NCBI GenBank assembly: GCA_963668435.2
Contig: CAXXSC010000010.1
Span: forward strand, 248,001 to 312,000
DNA length: 64,000 bases
Reading direction: 5' to 3'
Source of the DNA: G963668435 sp963668435
GTDB lineage: Bacteria > Latescibacterota > Latescibacteria > Latescibacterales > Latescibacteraceae
The position numbers and the translations under genes were made by a program. The notes beneath the pieces were generated by a model. That model saw only the letters and a program-made list of their open reading frames with translations, was not told where the DNA came from and ran no database searches. This document shows positions 1 through 9,476 of this stretch, piece by piece. Each line of letters starts with the position of its first letter. The first letter of the stretch is position 1.

Positions 1-712
1 CCCAGCTGATGAAAGAGAGGATTACGACAATGATTATGTACATCTTGTCCGAGGGAATATCTGCCGGAAACGACGCCCTGAGCGCCAGAATCAGGTACAG
101 TCCCGGAAATGACATGACAAGCTCGGTCGAGCGCATTATGACAGTATCGACAAAGCCGCCGAAATAACCTGATATGCCGCCGATGAGCATACCGAACGCG
201 AAGGAAATAAGAATACCGAGAAGTCCCACAGAAAGCGAGATTCGGGCACCGAAAAGAAGCCGTGAAAAAACATCGCGTCCGAACTGATCGGTCCCCAGCA
301 GAAAAATATGCCCGCCTTCTTCGACACCGAAAAGGTGACGGCTGATCGGGACGGTCCAGAGCAGTTTCTGCGCCTCACCTTTTGCGAACAGATGGATCTG
401 ATAGATATGTTCGGTGTCATCTTCGTAGATGCGCCATTTCTCATCCACCAGTTTTTTGCCATAGACAAAAGGTCTGATATGAAATTTGCCGTCGCTGTCA
501 ATAAAACGTGGACGCGTGGGCGGACAGTAGAACAGGCCGCGCTCTTGACGTTCCATGCTGTAGGGTGCGAAAAACTCTGCAAGAAAAGCGAGACCGTAAA
601 AGAGTATAAGGATGAAACCGCCGAACATCGCAGTCTTATTCCTTCTGAGGTGACGCCAGAAAAGTGCCCAGGGGGACTGTGACAAAGTTTTTTTCGTCTC
701 GGTTTTATTCAT
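1..712 (-). CDS. Oligopeptide ABC transporter permease, OppC/DppC family (3' end beyond window)
   Basis: Inner-membrane permease subunit of a peptide-type ABC importer, partner of the OppB-like protein encoded just before it. I translated it from the sequence: 237 residues are visible from an ATG at 712, and the C-terminal part with the ATPase-contact loop lies outside the window. One membrane segment lies at about residues 29-48. A long soluble stretch of about 90 residues follows, then the family motif LGTDQFGRDVFSRLL near residue 140 and further membrane helices. The long stretch after the first helix is an insertion seen in a subset of OppC proteins. The start overlaps the end of oppB by 8 bases, typical of translational coupling. 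Substrate unknown; peptides are likely. Confidence 0.85.
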   Translation of the reverse strand, partial: MNKTETKKTLSQSPWALFWRHLRRNKTAMFGGFILILFYGLAFLAEFFAPYSMERQERGLFYCPPTRPRFIDSDGKFHIRPFVYGKKLVDEKWRIYEDDTEHIYQIHLFAKGEAQKLLWTVPISRHLFGVEEGGHIFLLGTDQFGRDVFSRLLFGARISLSVGLLGILISFAFGMLIGGISGYFGGFVDTVIMRSTELVMSFPGLYLILALRASFPADIPSDKMYIIIVVILSFISW

Positions 713-1670
713 AGCGTATCCTCGGGTCGACCATGGCGAGCATGATATCTGCGGCAAGATTACCGAGAATCAGGAGAACCGAGGCCATCAGAAGCGACCC
801 CATCACAAGGTAGAGATCGCGTGAAAAGAGCGCATCCAGTGTCAGCCTGCCGAGCCCCGGCCAGCTCATGACCACCTCGACCAGGAAAGCACCGGACAGA
901 AGGTGGGCCAGCGTAAAACCGAAAAGCGTGATCAGCGGATTGATAGCGTTCCGTAGCGCATGCTTATAAATAACAATTCGTTCGGAAAGTCCCTTGGCGC
1001 GGGCTGTCTGGATATAATCCTGAAGGAGCGTATCAAGAAGATTCGCTCGCATTTGACGCATCCGTCCGGCCATCGAGATACTGCCGAGCACGATTGTCGG
1101 TAAAATGAGATGATGGATAAGGTCGAGTATCTGATGGGGATAGGACATAAACTCGAAATCTATGGATTTCATACCGCCGACCGGGAACCAGCCGGTTTTC
1201 GAGGCGAACAGTACCATGAGCAGCGCGAAAAAGACCTCGGGGATCGAAAGGCCGATAAAGGACACGAATGACGCCGATCTGTCAACCCAGGTATTCTGTC
1301 TGACAGCGCTGATAATTCCCAAGGGGATTGAAAGGCACCATGCGAACAATGCTGCGGAAAGCGCCAGAAGCAGCGTGTTGAGCATCCGCTCGCCGATCAG
1401 GGAGAAAACTGGCACTTGGTTGGCGAATGAATAGCCAAAGTCTAGATGCATCGCATTCCAGAGCCATTTGAGATACTGAATATACCAAGGCTGATCGAGT
1501 CCGAATTTCGCGCGGAGTCCCTCGATTGTCTCGGCGGTCACCTGCGGATTGTTCGACATTGCGGTCAGGTAATCGCCCGGTGCGATACTGATTATGAGAA
1601 AACTGAAAAATGTGATTCCGATAAGAAGTGGAATCATGTGCATCAGGCGTTTGAGAATATACGTTTTCAC
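705..1670 (-). CDS. Oligopeptide ABC transporter permease, OppB/DppB family
   Basis: Membrane permease of 321 residues, the usual size for the DppB/OppB family. The N-terminus carries the typical membrane entry (YILKRLMHMIPLLIGITFF). Five further hydrophobic segments follow, and the EAA-type loop that docks the ATPase is visible near residue 220 (ARAKGLSERIVIYKHALRNA). The start is GTG at 1670; no strong ribosome-binding site is visible, and ATG 1640 (MHMIPLL) would be an alternative but would cut the first helix. It lies 79 bases after the binding-protein gene and overlaps the OppC gene. No ATPase genes are in the window; they probably follow beyond position 1. Confidence 0.9.
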   Translation of the reverse strand: MKTYILKRLMHMIPLLIGITFFSFLIISIAPGDYLTAMSNNPQVTAETIEGLRAKFGLDQPWYIQYLKWLWNAMHLDFGYSFANQVPVFSLIGERMLNTLLLALSAALFAWCLSIPLGIISAVRQNTWVDRSASFVSFIGLSIPEVFFALLMVLFASKTGWFPVGGMKSIDFEFMSYPHQILDLIHHLILPTIVLGSISMAGRMRQMRANLLDTLLQDYIQTARAKGLSERIVIYKHALRNAINPLITLFGFTLAHLLSGAFLVEVVMSWPGLGRLTLDALFSRDLYLVMGSLLMASVLLILGNLAADIMLAMVDPRIRYE

Positions 1671-1749
1671 AGAGTTTCCCGGTTTTCGGTCTTTTTTATG
1701 CTATAGACAACTATCCCCATCCTGCCGGAAGAAGACGGAATATGTGATG

Positions 1750-3549
1750 CTACTCTGTCCAGACTTCCTCTATATTCCACAACAGACGGTGGCGTAGAAT
1801 TGAGGGCTGGAGATTCCTGAACTTGTTTTTATACGCAACTATGACCTGGGGCGACACAAGATAAATGTAAGGACACATGTCAGATACGATATACTGGACC
1901 TCGTCATAATACTCTTTGCGCTTGTCCCTGTCAAGGGTTGTCATCTGAAGGTGCATCAGCTCATCAATACGGGCCTCCCACTCGGTAGCAGGCTCCGGCT
2001 GATTTGGATACCACAAATGCATATGACCGCTCGATAGCCAGGAACTCATGCCGCTCGATGGATCGGGATCACCAGAGGTCAGGCCTAAAAGACAGCATTC
2101 GTAGGTTAATTCATTCGATATTTTTACAATCAGCGTATTGAACTCGATAGGATTGAAATTCATCCTGATACCGACTTTCGCGAGATCATCCTTGATGAGA
2201 TTTCCGATAAGCTCTCGCTGGTCGTTGCCCGTGTTGGTGATCATGGTGAACTCAACAGGATTACCATCAGAATCCTCCCTGACACCGTCACCATCACGAT
2301 CACTCAGCCCCATCTCGTCAAGATATTCCCGGGCCTTATCCAGGTCATAATTGTATTTGACCGTATCGGGATTGTACCAGAACTTGTTGGCGCGAGTCTC
2401 GGGACCATAAAGCGGCTCGGCGAGGCCACCGAAAACAGTGTCAGCTATACCTTCCTTGTCCACCACATAAGACATAGCCTTCCTGAAACGGACATCCTGG
2501 AACCATTTCAGCTTGTGAGGCGCCACATACGGTGTTCCATCCTCTTTGGAACCGGCATGAAGATTGAACCAGAACATGTTCTGCCCCATAGAGATACCGA
2601 GGTTCTCGACAGTATAGCCTTTCTTTTCCGCTTCAGCCTCGAGTATTGGCGCATCGGCAAGCTTGTTAACCGTAATCATATCGATATCGCCGGTCTGGAA
2701 CATGAGCATCTCTGTTTCAGTGCTGCGCAAGGTAAGATGAATGATGCGTTCAAGGTAGGGAAGCTCACCGCCGTCACGGTCAATTCGCCAGTAATTGGGA
2801 TTCCGGCGCAGTACAGTTTTAACGCCGGATTCGTATTTTTCGACCATATATGGGCCGCTGCAGACAATCTTGTCCAGCGGCCAGCTGACATTGTAGGCTG
2901 AATCGAATGTGCCTTTTTCAAGTTCTGGTTCGAGAATATGTTTCGGCAGTACGGGAACGGCCGCTCCCGCCCACTCGAGGAATGGTGCAAATGTAGAGGG
3001 GATGGAAACCTGGAAAGTCAGTGAATCGAGCGCGACACCTTTGAACGGCTCGCCGTCGACTCGCATGATATCGGCAAGGCTGTTCTCGACACGTTCGTCG
3101 TAAATACACTTGTATGTAAACTCAGCATCGTAGGCTGTAAGCGGGGTACCATCACTCCATCGTAGTCCTTCTCTTATATGGAAAGTAAGAGTCAGCTTGT
3201 CCTCGGAGAAATCCCACGATTCGGCAAGACCGGGAAGGATTTCCTGCGTGATATTGTTGTATCCGGTAAGCGCCGAGAAAATGCGGGAATAAATATCGCG
3301 TGAGGAGGTTTCGGATGCAACAATGGGATTGAGTGTTTTGGGATCGCCCAATGCACCGATAATAACACGACCGCCCGGTTTTCCCGGCTCAGTCTGCGAG
3401 GTATCAGGTTTCGCGATCATGGGGAATTCAGAATGAAAACGCGGATGATCCTCATGACGTTCGAGAACGCTGAAGATCACGAGGGCATAAAGTCCGAAAA
3501 TAATTCCGATGATAAGTGCTATTCGCCGCAAAGCCGCTCCATTCCCCAA
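1750..3549 (-). CDS. Extracytoplasmic solute-binding protein family 5 (OppA/DppA-like)
   Basis: Periplasmic peptide-binding component of the ABC importer encoded downstream. The 599-residue product has a hydrophobic N-terminal segment (about residues 7-27) without a lipobox cysteine, so it is anchored or cleaved by signal peptidase I. The family-5 hallmarks are present: GDPKTLNPIVASETS near residue 70, and LRWSDGTPLTAYDAEFTYK near residue 127. The only start upstream of the signal segment is TTG at 3549, six bases after the pgi stop codon; no clear ribosome-binding site is visible, so translation may be coupled to pgi. Substrate cannot be told from sequence; family members bind peptides, nickel or oligosaccharides. 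Confidence 0.88.
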   Translation of the reverse strand: MGNGAALRRIALIIGIIFGLYALVIFSVLERHEDHPRFHSEFPMIAKPDTSQTEPGKPGGRVIIGALGDPKTLNPIVASETSSRDIYSRIFSALTGYNNITQEILPGLAESWDFSEDKLTLTFHIREGLRWSDGTPLTAYDAEFTYKCIYDERVENSLADIMRVDGEPFKGVALDSLTFQVSIPSTFAPFLEWAGAAVPVLPKHILEPELEKGTFDSAYNVSWPLDKIVCSGPYMVEKYESGVKTVLRRNPNYWRIDRDGGELPYLERIIHLTLRSTETEMLMFQTGDIDMITVNKLADAPILEAEAEKKGYTVENLGISMGQNMFWFNLHAGSKEDGTPYVAPHKLKWFQDVRFRKAMSYVVDKEGIADTVFGGLAEPLYGPETRANKFWYNPDTVKYNYDLDKAREYLDEMGLSDRDGDGVREDSDGNPVEFTMITNTGNDQRELIGNLIKDDLAKVGIRMNFNPIEFNTLIVKISNELTYECCLLGLTSGDPDPSSGMSSWLSSGHMHLWYPNQPEPATEWEARIDELMHLQMTTLDRDKRKEYYDEVQYIVSDMCPYIYLVSPQVIVAYKNKFRNLQPSILRHRLLWNIEEVWTE

Positions 3550-3555
3550 TAGCTG

Positions 3556-4950
3556 TTATTTGACATAGGCCGGATTACTGGTGACACCCTTGCGGATCTC
3601 GTCCGCCTTGTCTTCGTAGCCTTTTCGTCCCATGAGGGCGAATGCCGCAATTTTACCAGCCTCGACACCCGGCTGATCAAGCGGGTCGATATTGTAAAGC
3701 CCGCCGGAAAACACCGTTGATACCTCGAGCGCATACAGGAACTGCCCGACAGTGTAAGCCGATATTTCAGGAAACACAATGCTCATATTCGGACGTTCCG
3801 CGGATGTCAGGGCGTAGACAGTACCGAGACGTTCGGCATCCATGAGTTCGGCCATTTTCCTGCCGCCAAGATAAACGAGGGATGATTTCTCTTCGTAGTC
3901 GGCTTTCATGGGCAGCTCATCGGTGAATTTTTCAACCGCAAGCAGAGTAAAAGCCTTGTCGTTCGGTCCTTCGATGTAGAGCTGGACCTGTGAGTGTTGA
4001 TCTGTAACACCAAGTGCCTTGACCGGTGTCGGGCCGGTGAAAACCTCATTACCGTCGAGATCGAGACGTTTGCCGAGACTTTCCGCCCAAAGCTGGCGGA
4101 ACCAGTCAGCGAGGCCGTAAAGAGCGCTCGAATACGGCATCATTACCGAAATGGGCTTGTCTTTGTCAACATCGAGAAGATACTGATATATCGAATACAG
4201 GAATGCCGGATTGTTCTCGATTTCGGCAGAATCGATCCTTTTGTCCATTGCTGCGGCACCAGCAAGAAGTTCACGGATATCTATGCCCGCACAGACAGCT
4301 GGAATCAGGCCAACCGGTGTCATAACCGAGAACCTTCCACCGACACCATCGGGAACAATGAAAGAATCGATTTTCTCGCTGTCGGCGATGTCACGAAGGT
4401 CACCCTTGGCCTTGTCGGTAGTGATGACTACATTATAACGCCAGGAATCGCCGAGAACTGCCCCAAGACGCTCCTTGACCAACAGGAATGTACTCATGGT
4501 CTCAGCGGTAGAACCGGATTTCGTAATGATATTAAAGAGCGTTTTTTCTGGTGCGGCGACATCGAAAATGCCGGCGAGATAATCGGGATCGATATTGTCG
4601 GCAAAAAACATCTTCATGCCGCCATTGGGACGTTCAGCGAGGAGATTGTGGCAGGGATGGCAAAGCGCCTGCACCAAGGCCTGCGCGCCAAGCGCCGAAC
4701 CGCCGATGCCCACATTTACAAAATTCTCGAATTTGCCGCGAACTTTATCGCCGTATGCGATAATAGCATCAACATCGGCATAGGGAAGATCGCGGTACGG
4801 CAGGCTGCCATTCTTACGGCGATCCGCCATGTCAGCTGAAATTGCCGCAGCTTTTTCGAAAAGAGCGGAAACAGCGGCATCGCCTATGCCCTGCGCTCCC
4901 ACCGAAGCATCGCTGTAATTACTAAAATCAAATCGTATTTCTTTATTCAT
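3556..4950 (-). CDS. pgi: Glucose-6-phosphate isomerase
   Basis: Interconverts glucose 6-phosphate and fructose 6-phosphate in the cytoplasm. The 464-residue length fits the shorter bacterial PGI subfamily. The sugar-phosphate SIS signatures are clear: VNIGIGGSALGAQAL (about residues 80-95) and TKSGSTAETMS (about 143-153). The catalytic region contains ESLGKRLDLDGNEV (the usual ESNGK has Leu for Asn), the histidine in TDQHSQVQLYIEGPNDK, and the lysine in QPGVEAGKIAAFALMG near the C-terminus. The ATG at 4950 overlaps the end of the lipM-like gene by 8 bases. It sits in a run with fatty-acid genes upstream and a peptide transporter downstream, so the grouping looks positional rather than functional. 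Confidence 0.96.
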   Translation of the reverse strand: MNKEIRFDFSNYSDASVGAQGIGDAAVSALFEKAAAISADMADRRKNGSLPYRDLPYADVDAIIAYGDKVRGKFENFVNVGIGGSALGAQALVQALCHPCHNLLAERPNGGMKMFFADNIDPDYLAGIFDVAAPEKTLFNIITKSGSTAETMSTFLLVKERLGAVLGDSWRYNVVITTDKAKGDLRDIADSEKIDSFIVPDGVGGRFSVMTPVGLIPAVCAGIDIRELLAGAAAMDKRIDSAEIENNPAFLYSIYQYLLDVDKDKPISVMMPYSSALYGLADWFRQLWAESLGKRLDLDGNEVFTGPTPVKALGVTDQHSQVQLYIEGPNDKAFTLLAVEKFTDELPMKADYEEKSSLVYLGGRKMAELMDAERLGTVYALTSAERPNMSIVFPEISAYTVGQFLYALEVSTVFSGGLYNIDPLDQPGVEAGKIAAFALMGRKGYEDKADEIRKGVTSNPAYVK

Positions 4951-5773
4951 GGCTATCCCGCTTTCCCGAAAATATCATTTTATTCCGCATAGTATCATCA
5001 ACGCGCTTTTTTTCTGATTTATCCAAACCGGAATAACCTGTATCAAAAGCGCAACACGCAGTAAATGCTTCAAATAACGCCTTCTTGAGCCTGGACATCT
5101 CAACAGGAGCGCCTGTTTCACTTTCGATATCAATCGACTGTTCCTGATAACATCGCCTGAGACCTTCACGGTCGCCGACATCTTTGAGATAATCGGCTAT
5201 ACGGTCGCTTCCCGGCGCCGTCAGAATCGATCCATGCTGGAGGAACGCCTGTTTATATCGACGCTGGGCACTGCCGACAAGCTTTCTATCGCCAACACTG
5301 ATTTCGGAGCGTGAAATGCTCATGAAACATGGTTTTGCGACAGAATGGGCCGAATCTATTCGCTTTACCGGACGTTGCACGACTGCATCGACACCTAAAG
5401 CCTGAAGTCCCCGACAGATAACCTCAGCTACGGCCTCATGACTGTTTGCCAGCGTCCCACCGAAATGCGGATCATCAACGGGAGCGATCAGCGAATAGGT
5501 CAGCTCGCGATCATGGAACACCGAGCGTCCCCCACTGAGTCTCCGAACGACATCAACACCTTCTTCGCGGCATTTTCCCAAATCGAGCAAAGTCTCAGGT
5601 GTTTCGGCAAAACCGATACTTATCGCGGCCGGTTCCCACTGATAAAGACGTAAGACAGGTGGCGATTCGCCATTTTCGACAGAATCGAGCAACACCTCGT
5701 CACAGGCCATATTAAAAATGGCGCTTCCTTTTCCGGTATCAAGAAAGCGCCATGTGGATATATTATCATTCAT
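4943..5773 (-). CDS. Octanoyltransferase / lipoate-protein ligase A family protein (LipM-like)
   Basis: Member of the biotin/lipoate transferase fold; LipM-type enzymes move octanoate from acyl-carrier protein to lipoyl domains, which suits its place downstream of acpP and fab genes. Visible marks are FLDTGKGSAIFNMACDEVLL at the N-terminus, VRRLSGGRSVFHDRELTYS (usually RRxTGGRAVxH), and AKPCFMS followed by KLVGSAQRR and LQHGSIL; the cysteine corresponds to the LipM nucleophile. I chose ATG 5773 (276 residues) because it fits the family N-terminus. A TTG at 5836 or ATG at 5794 would extend it by up to 21 residues. A lipoate ligase role (LplA/LipL) cannot be excluded. Confidence 0.8.
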   Translation of the reverse strand: MNDNISTWRFLDTGKGSAIFNMACDEVLLDSVENGESPPVLRLYQWEPAAISIGFAETPETLLDLGKCREEGVDVVRRLSGGRSVFHDRELTYSLIAPVDDPHFGGTLANSHEAVAEVICRGLQALGVDAVVQRPVKRIDSAHSVAKPCFMSISRSEISVGDRKLVGSAQRRYKQAFLQHGSILTAPGSDRIADYLKDVGDREGLRRCYQEQSIDIESETGAPVEMSRLKKALFEAFTACCAFDTGYSGLDKSEKKRVDDTMRNKMIFSGKRDSHE

Positions 5774-5836
5774 GTGCGTACTGACTGTGGCCATATTTGA
5801 TATCGCCACCAACGTGTGACATGAACGCCGCGTCAA

Positions 5837-6985
5837 TCAACCGTTTTTCATGAGTTCGAGACCGACAATCTGACGCATGATCTGATTCGTACCCTCGTAG
5901 ATCTGCGTGATCTTGGCGTCGCGCATCATTTTTTCGACAGGATATTCCTTCATGTAACCGCTTCCCGCCATGATCTGGACAGCATCAGTGGTTACAGACA
6001 TAGCCATATCAGAGGCCGCATACTTACTCATAGCGGCAGGCATGGTGAAATCATTTGCTCCGGCATCCATCATACGGGCTGTGGAATAAATCAGCGCACG
6101 TGCCATCTCGATACGTGTTGCCATATCGGAAAGCATGAACTGAACCCCCTGGAACTGGCCGATAGGTTTTCCGAACTGCTCACGCTCTTTTGCAAAAGCA
6201 AGCGCCTCGTCAAAAGCTCCCTGTGCAATACCGAGCGCCTGAGAGGCAATACCGGGACGGGATTTGTCAAAAGTCTTCATGGCGATAATGAACCCCATGC
6301 CTTCACGGCGAATGAGATTCGCTTTAGGAATGCGGCAGTCCTGGAAAATGAGCTCAGTAGTCGCGGAAGCGCGGATGCCCATCTTGTTTTCTTTCTTGCC
6401 AAAACTGAAACCGGGAGTGCCCTTCTCGACGATAAAAGCAGATGCGCCTCGAGGCCCCCTAGCCTTATCAGTCATTGCGAACACAGAATAAATGTCTGCC
6501 TCAGCGCCGTTGGTAATCCACTGTTTGACACCGTTGAGGACATACTCGTCACCATCAAGGACCGCTGTGGTCTCAATGCCGCCCACATCAGAACCGGCAT
6601 TGGGCTCGGTAAGGCCAAAAGCGGCGAGTTTTGCACCTGAGGCGATATCGGGAAGATATTTCTGTTTCTGTTCTTCACTTGCGTAAAGAAGGATCGGATA
6701 GGTACCGAGAGCAGATGCGCCGAAAGACAGTGCAATACCGCCGCAACCACGCGAGAGTTCCTCCATGGCAATTGCCATTTCGAACGTTCCACCGCCGAAT
6801 CCGCCATATTCCTCGGGAATATAGAGACCGAAAATATCGGCCTGACGCATAACCTCAACGACATCCCAGGGGAATGTTCCCTCTTCGTCGTACTGCGCCC
6901 GGACAGGCTTGATGTTATCCTCGACAATCTCACGACAGACTGCGCGGATATCCTCCTGATCCTCGGTCAACTGATAGTCAATCAT
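5837..6985 (-). CDS. Acyl-CoA dehydrogenase
   Basis: FAD-dependent acyl-CoA dehydrogenase of 382 residues, the normal length. It shows the first signature AFGLTEPNAGSDVGG (about residues 130-145), the second region QFMLSDMATRIEMARALIY, and the catalytic glutamate in QIYEGTNQIMRQIVG close to the C-terminus. It resembles short-chain (butyryl-CoA type) enzymes. ATG at 6985 is preceded by GAGG at a good distance. Its place after rnc in a fatty-acid synthesis operon is unusual, since the enzyme normally belongs to beta-oxidation or branched-chain amino-acid breakdown and needs an electron-transfer flavoprotein, which is not in this window. Confidence 0.93.
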   Translation of the reverse strand: MIDYQLTEDQEDIRAVCREIVEDNIKPVRAQYDEEGTFPWDVVEVMRQADIFGLYIPEEYGGFGGGTFEMAIAMEELSRGCGGIALSFGASALGTYPILLYASEEQKQKYLPDIASGAKLAAFGLTEPNAGSDVGGIETTAVLDGDEYVLNGVKQWITNGAEADIYSVFAMTDKARGPRGASAFIVEKGTPGFSFGKKENKMGIRASATTELIFQDCRIPKANLIRREGMGFIIAMKTFDKSRPGIASQALGIAQGAFDEALAFAKEREQFGKPIGQFQGVQFMLSDMATRIEMARALIYSTARMMDAGANDFTMPAAMSKYAASDMAMSVTTDAVQIMAGSGYMKEYPVEKMMRDAKITQIYEGTNQIMRQIVGLELMKNG

Positions 6986-6999
6986 CAGAACCTCACTTG

Positions 7000-7755
7000 T
7001 TATTCATTATCTGCTTCAAATATAATTTCTAATTTCTCGAGGCATTCTTTGGCCGCGAGCTGCTGGGCAGCTTTCTTTGTTTTGCCCTTGCCAAGTCCAC
7101 AGGTGTGTCCTTTGACATTTACCTCAACAGTAAAAACCTTATCATGATCGGGGCCGTCCTCGGTAACCGTACTGTAGACCGGATGACCGATTTTACGAGC
7201 CTGGACATATTCAAGCAGCATACTCTTGAAATTATCCTGAACGTTATCTAGTATCTGTTCCGACTCCTCGAGGATTGTGCGATGTACAAAACGTCGCGCC
7301 TCCTCGAGACCGCCATCAAGATAGATAGCGCCAAGCACAGCCTCATAACTGTCGGCAACGATCGATGTCCTGTTCCTGCCGCCGGCCTCCTCCTCAGAAT
7401 CGCTGAGAAGGATGTAATATTGAAGGCCGGTATTCCTTGCTGCTATGGCAGTCGAGGTCTTACTGACAAGCGTACTCTTGAGCTTGGTGAGATTCCCCTC
7501 CTGATATTCAGGGTGCTTCGCATACAGCGATTCTGAAACCACCATATTGAGAACGGAATCGCCCAAAAACTCAAGACGTTCGTTGGAGAGGTCCGTGGAG
7601 CCCTCTACCATTTGTGAATATGACCGATGTTTAAGACTCTGCATTAAAAGCGAATGATCGCTGAAACGATATTCCAGGGCCTCTTCCACTGCCGCTATAT
7701 TAATTGGCGGCCGCTTGTTGCCGAAGAAACGCCTGAACCATCGCAGAATCCTCAT
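7000..7755 (-). CDS. rnc: Ribonuclease III
   Basis: Double-stranded-RNA endonuclease for rRNA processing and mRNA turnover. The nuclease signature ERLEFLGDSVLNMVVSE lies near residue 61, and the second metal-ligand region ADSYEAVLGAIYLDGG near residue 132. A double-stranded-RNA-binding domain fills the C-terminus (about residues 170-247, ending in KGKTKKAAQQLAAKECLEKL). I chose ATG 7755 (251 residues), preceded by AGGTGA at six bases. A TTG at 7761 is also open and would overlap the fabF stop codon. The fabF-rnc order is a widely conserved bacterial arrangement. Confidence 0.96.
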   Translation of the reverse strand: MRILRWFRRFFGNKRPPINIAAVEEALEYRFSDHSLLMQSLKHRSYSQMVEGSTDLSNERLEFLGDSVLNMVVSESLYAKHPEYQEGNLTKLKSTLVSKTSTAIAARNTGLQYYILLSDSEEEAGGRNRTSIVADSYEAVLGAIYLDGGLEEARRFVHRTILEESEQILDNVQDNFKSMLLEYVQARKIGHPVYSTVTEDGPDHDKVFTVEVNVKGHTCGLGKGKTKKAAQQLAAKECLEKLEIIFEADNE

Positions 7756-7757
7756 TA

Positions 7758-9005
7758 TCAATCACCTGTGTACTTTTTCACCGCCAGTGTCGCGTTATGT
7801 CCACCAAAACCGAATGAATTGGAAAGGGCGAAATCGACCTTTTTCTCAACAGCGGTGTTCGGTGTACAGTCCAAATCGCACTGAGGATCGGGATTTTCAT
7901 AATTCGTTGTCGGTGGAATAACATCATCTCTCACAGCGCAGGATACCGCAACCATTTCAATCGCACCGGCAGCGCCGAGCAGATGTCCGGTCATGGACTT
8001 GGTCGACGATGTGCTCAGCTTATAAGCGTAATCGCCAAAAGCTGTTTTAATTGCATTCGTTTCAGCAATATCGCCGTCAGGTGTAGCAGTTCCGTGCGTA
8101 TTGATATAATCGACATCCTCGAGATTCATACCGGAGGATTTCACCGCGTTCGTCATTGCCCGTGCAGCACCAAGACCGTCGGGATGAGGCGCAGTAATGT
8201 GATAGGCATCGCCGGTAAATCCGTAACCGGAGAGTTCAGCGATAATTGTAGCACCACGTTTTTTCGCATGTTCGAGCTCCTCGAGAATCAGGATACCGGA
8301 ACCCTCGCCCATGACAAAACCGTCACGATCAAGATTATAAGGACGTGAAGCCTTTTCAGGCTCGTCATTTCGTCTCGAAACAGCCTTGATATTAATAAAT
8401 CCGGCGATCGAGGTCGGTGTGATCGCACCTTCAGCTCCACCGCAGACCATAATTTCGGCATCACCGCGCTGAATTGCGTGATAGGCGGATCCCATTGCAT
8501 GAACGCCTGAAGCGCAGGCTGAAGTTGTCGCGAAATTAGGTCCTCGGAACCCGAATTTCTGAGCGATATGACCAGAAACGATATCAGTGATCATACCGGT
8601 AATATAGAACGGGGAGACCTTTCCCGGCCCTTTGTTCAGCCAGGTTGTCACACCCGTTTCCAACACATTGATACCACCGATACCGGAACCGAGAATAACA
8701 CCGGTGTTAAAAGGATCTTCTTTCTCGAAATCGATACCGCATGACTGAATCGCTTCGTGTGCAGCACAGATACCGTACTGACTGAAAAGGTCTATCCTGC
8801 GGACTTCACGTGCATCGAGAACCGGATCAGGATTAAAATCTTTGACTTCACCTGCAATTCGGGTCTTGAACTCGCTGGCATCGAATTTTGTGATGGGGCC
8901 GATGCCGTTCTTGCCGTTCTTCAGAGAGGTCCAGAACTCTTCGGCGGTGTTGCCGATCGGTGTTATTGCGCCGAGCCCCGTAACAACAACTCGTCTCATA
9001 AGCAT
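7758..9005 (-). CDS. fabF: Beta-ketoacyl-ACP synthase II
   Basis: Condensing enzyme that elongates acyl-ACP with malonyl-ACP. The Cys-His-His triad is complete: cysteine in TTSACASGVHAMGSAY, histidine in INTHGTATPDGD, and histidine in STKSMTGHLLGAAGAIE; the glycine-rich FGFGGHNATL motif closes the protein. About 415 residues, as expected. ATG 9005 and ATG 8999 (MRRVVVTGLG) are both possible; ribosome-binding sequence is weak for both. It lies 75 bases downstream of acpP, the usual partner. Confidence 0.96.
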   Translation of the reverse strand: MLMRRVVVTGLGAITPIGNTAEEFWTSLKNGKNGIGPITKFDASEFKTRIAGEVKDFNPDPVLDAREVRRIDLFSQYGICAAHEAIQSCGIDFEKEDPFNTGVILGSGIGGINVLETGVTTWLNKGPGKVSPFYITGMITDIVSGHIAQKFGFRGPNFATTSACASGVHAMGSAYHAIQRGDAEIMVCGGAEGAITPTSIAGFINIKAVSRRNDEPEKASRPYNLDRDGFVMGEGSGILILEELEHAKKRGATIIAELSGYGFTGDAYHITAPHPDGLGAARAMTNAVKSSGMNLEDVDYINTHGTATPDGDIAETNAIKTAFGDYAYKLSTSSTKSMTGHLLGAAGAIEMVAVSCAVRDDVIPPTTNYENPDPQCDLDCTPNTAVEKKVDFALSNSFGFGGHNATLAVKKYTGD

Positions 9006-9080
9006 TACACTTTCTGATAAAGAAACGCATGATGCCCGTAATTATCAACGGACATCATGCTTATAATTCATGGCAAATGC

Positions 9081-9317
9081 CTATTCAGAAACCTTGTCTT
9101 TCAGGTATGTGACAGCATCAGCAACAGTCTTCATATTCTGGGCATCTTCGTCAGGGATTTCGACATCGAACTCTTCTTCAAAAGCCATAACCAGCTCGAC
9201 TGTATCAAGAGAATCTGCGCCGAGATCATCAATGAATGCGGAATCGGTATTGACTTTGCCGGCATCGACACCAAGCTGTGTAACGACCAGGTTTTTAACT
9301 CTTTCTTCCAAACTCAT
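9081..9317 (-). CDS. acpP: Acyl carrier protein
   Basis: Carries growing acyl chains on 4'-phosphopantetheine. The 78-residue acidic protein has the attachment serine in DDLGADSLDTVELVM (about Ser38). ATG 9317 is chosen over longer in-frame starts because AGGAGG lies seven bases upstream and the length then matches the family. About 160 bases separate it from fabG upstream. That spacer is A/T-rich and may hold its own promoter, which would allow the high expression expected for this protein, but I could not pick a convincing -35/-10 pair. Confidence 0.97.
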   Translation of the reverse strand: MSLEERVKNLVVTQLGVDAGKVNTDSAFIDDLGADSLDTVELVMAFEEEFDVEIPDEDAQNMKTVADAVTYLKDKVSE

Positions 9318-9476
9318 GATACTTCCTCCTATTGTAAGTAAGCGTGTTTTCTGTTTTCGCTCAGGTAATGTACTGTTTTTCCATCGATAAAAAAAGTAAA
9401 AAATGATACAAATCACCAGAAAGCGACATAACAAACAAATCTAAACAACAAGCACATAACGTTGCACTGCATAACA

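Noticed and set aside
3994..4839. Long open frame on the plus strand (281 codons)
   Set aside because: It lies fully antisense to pgi, which has complete motifs; the translation has no recognisable domain.
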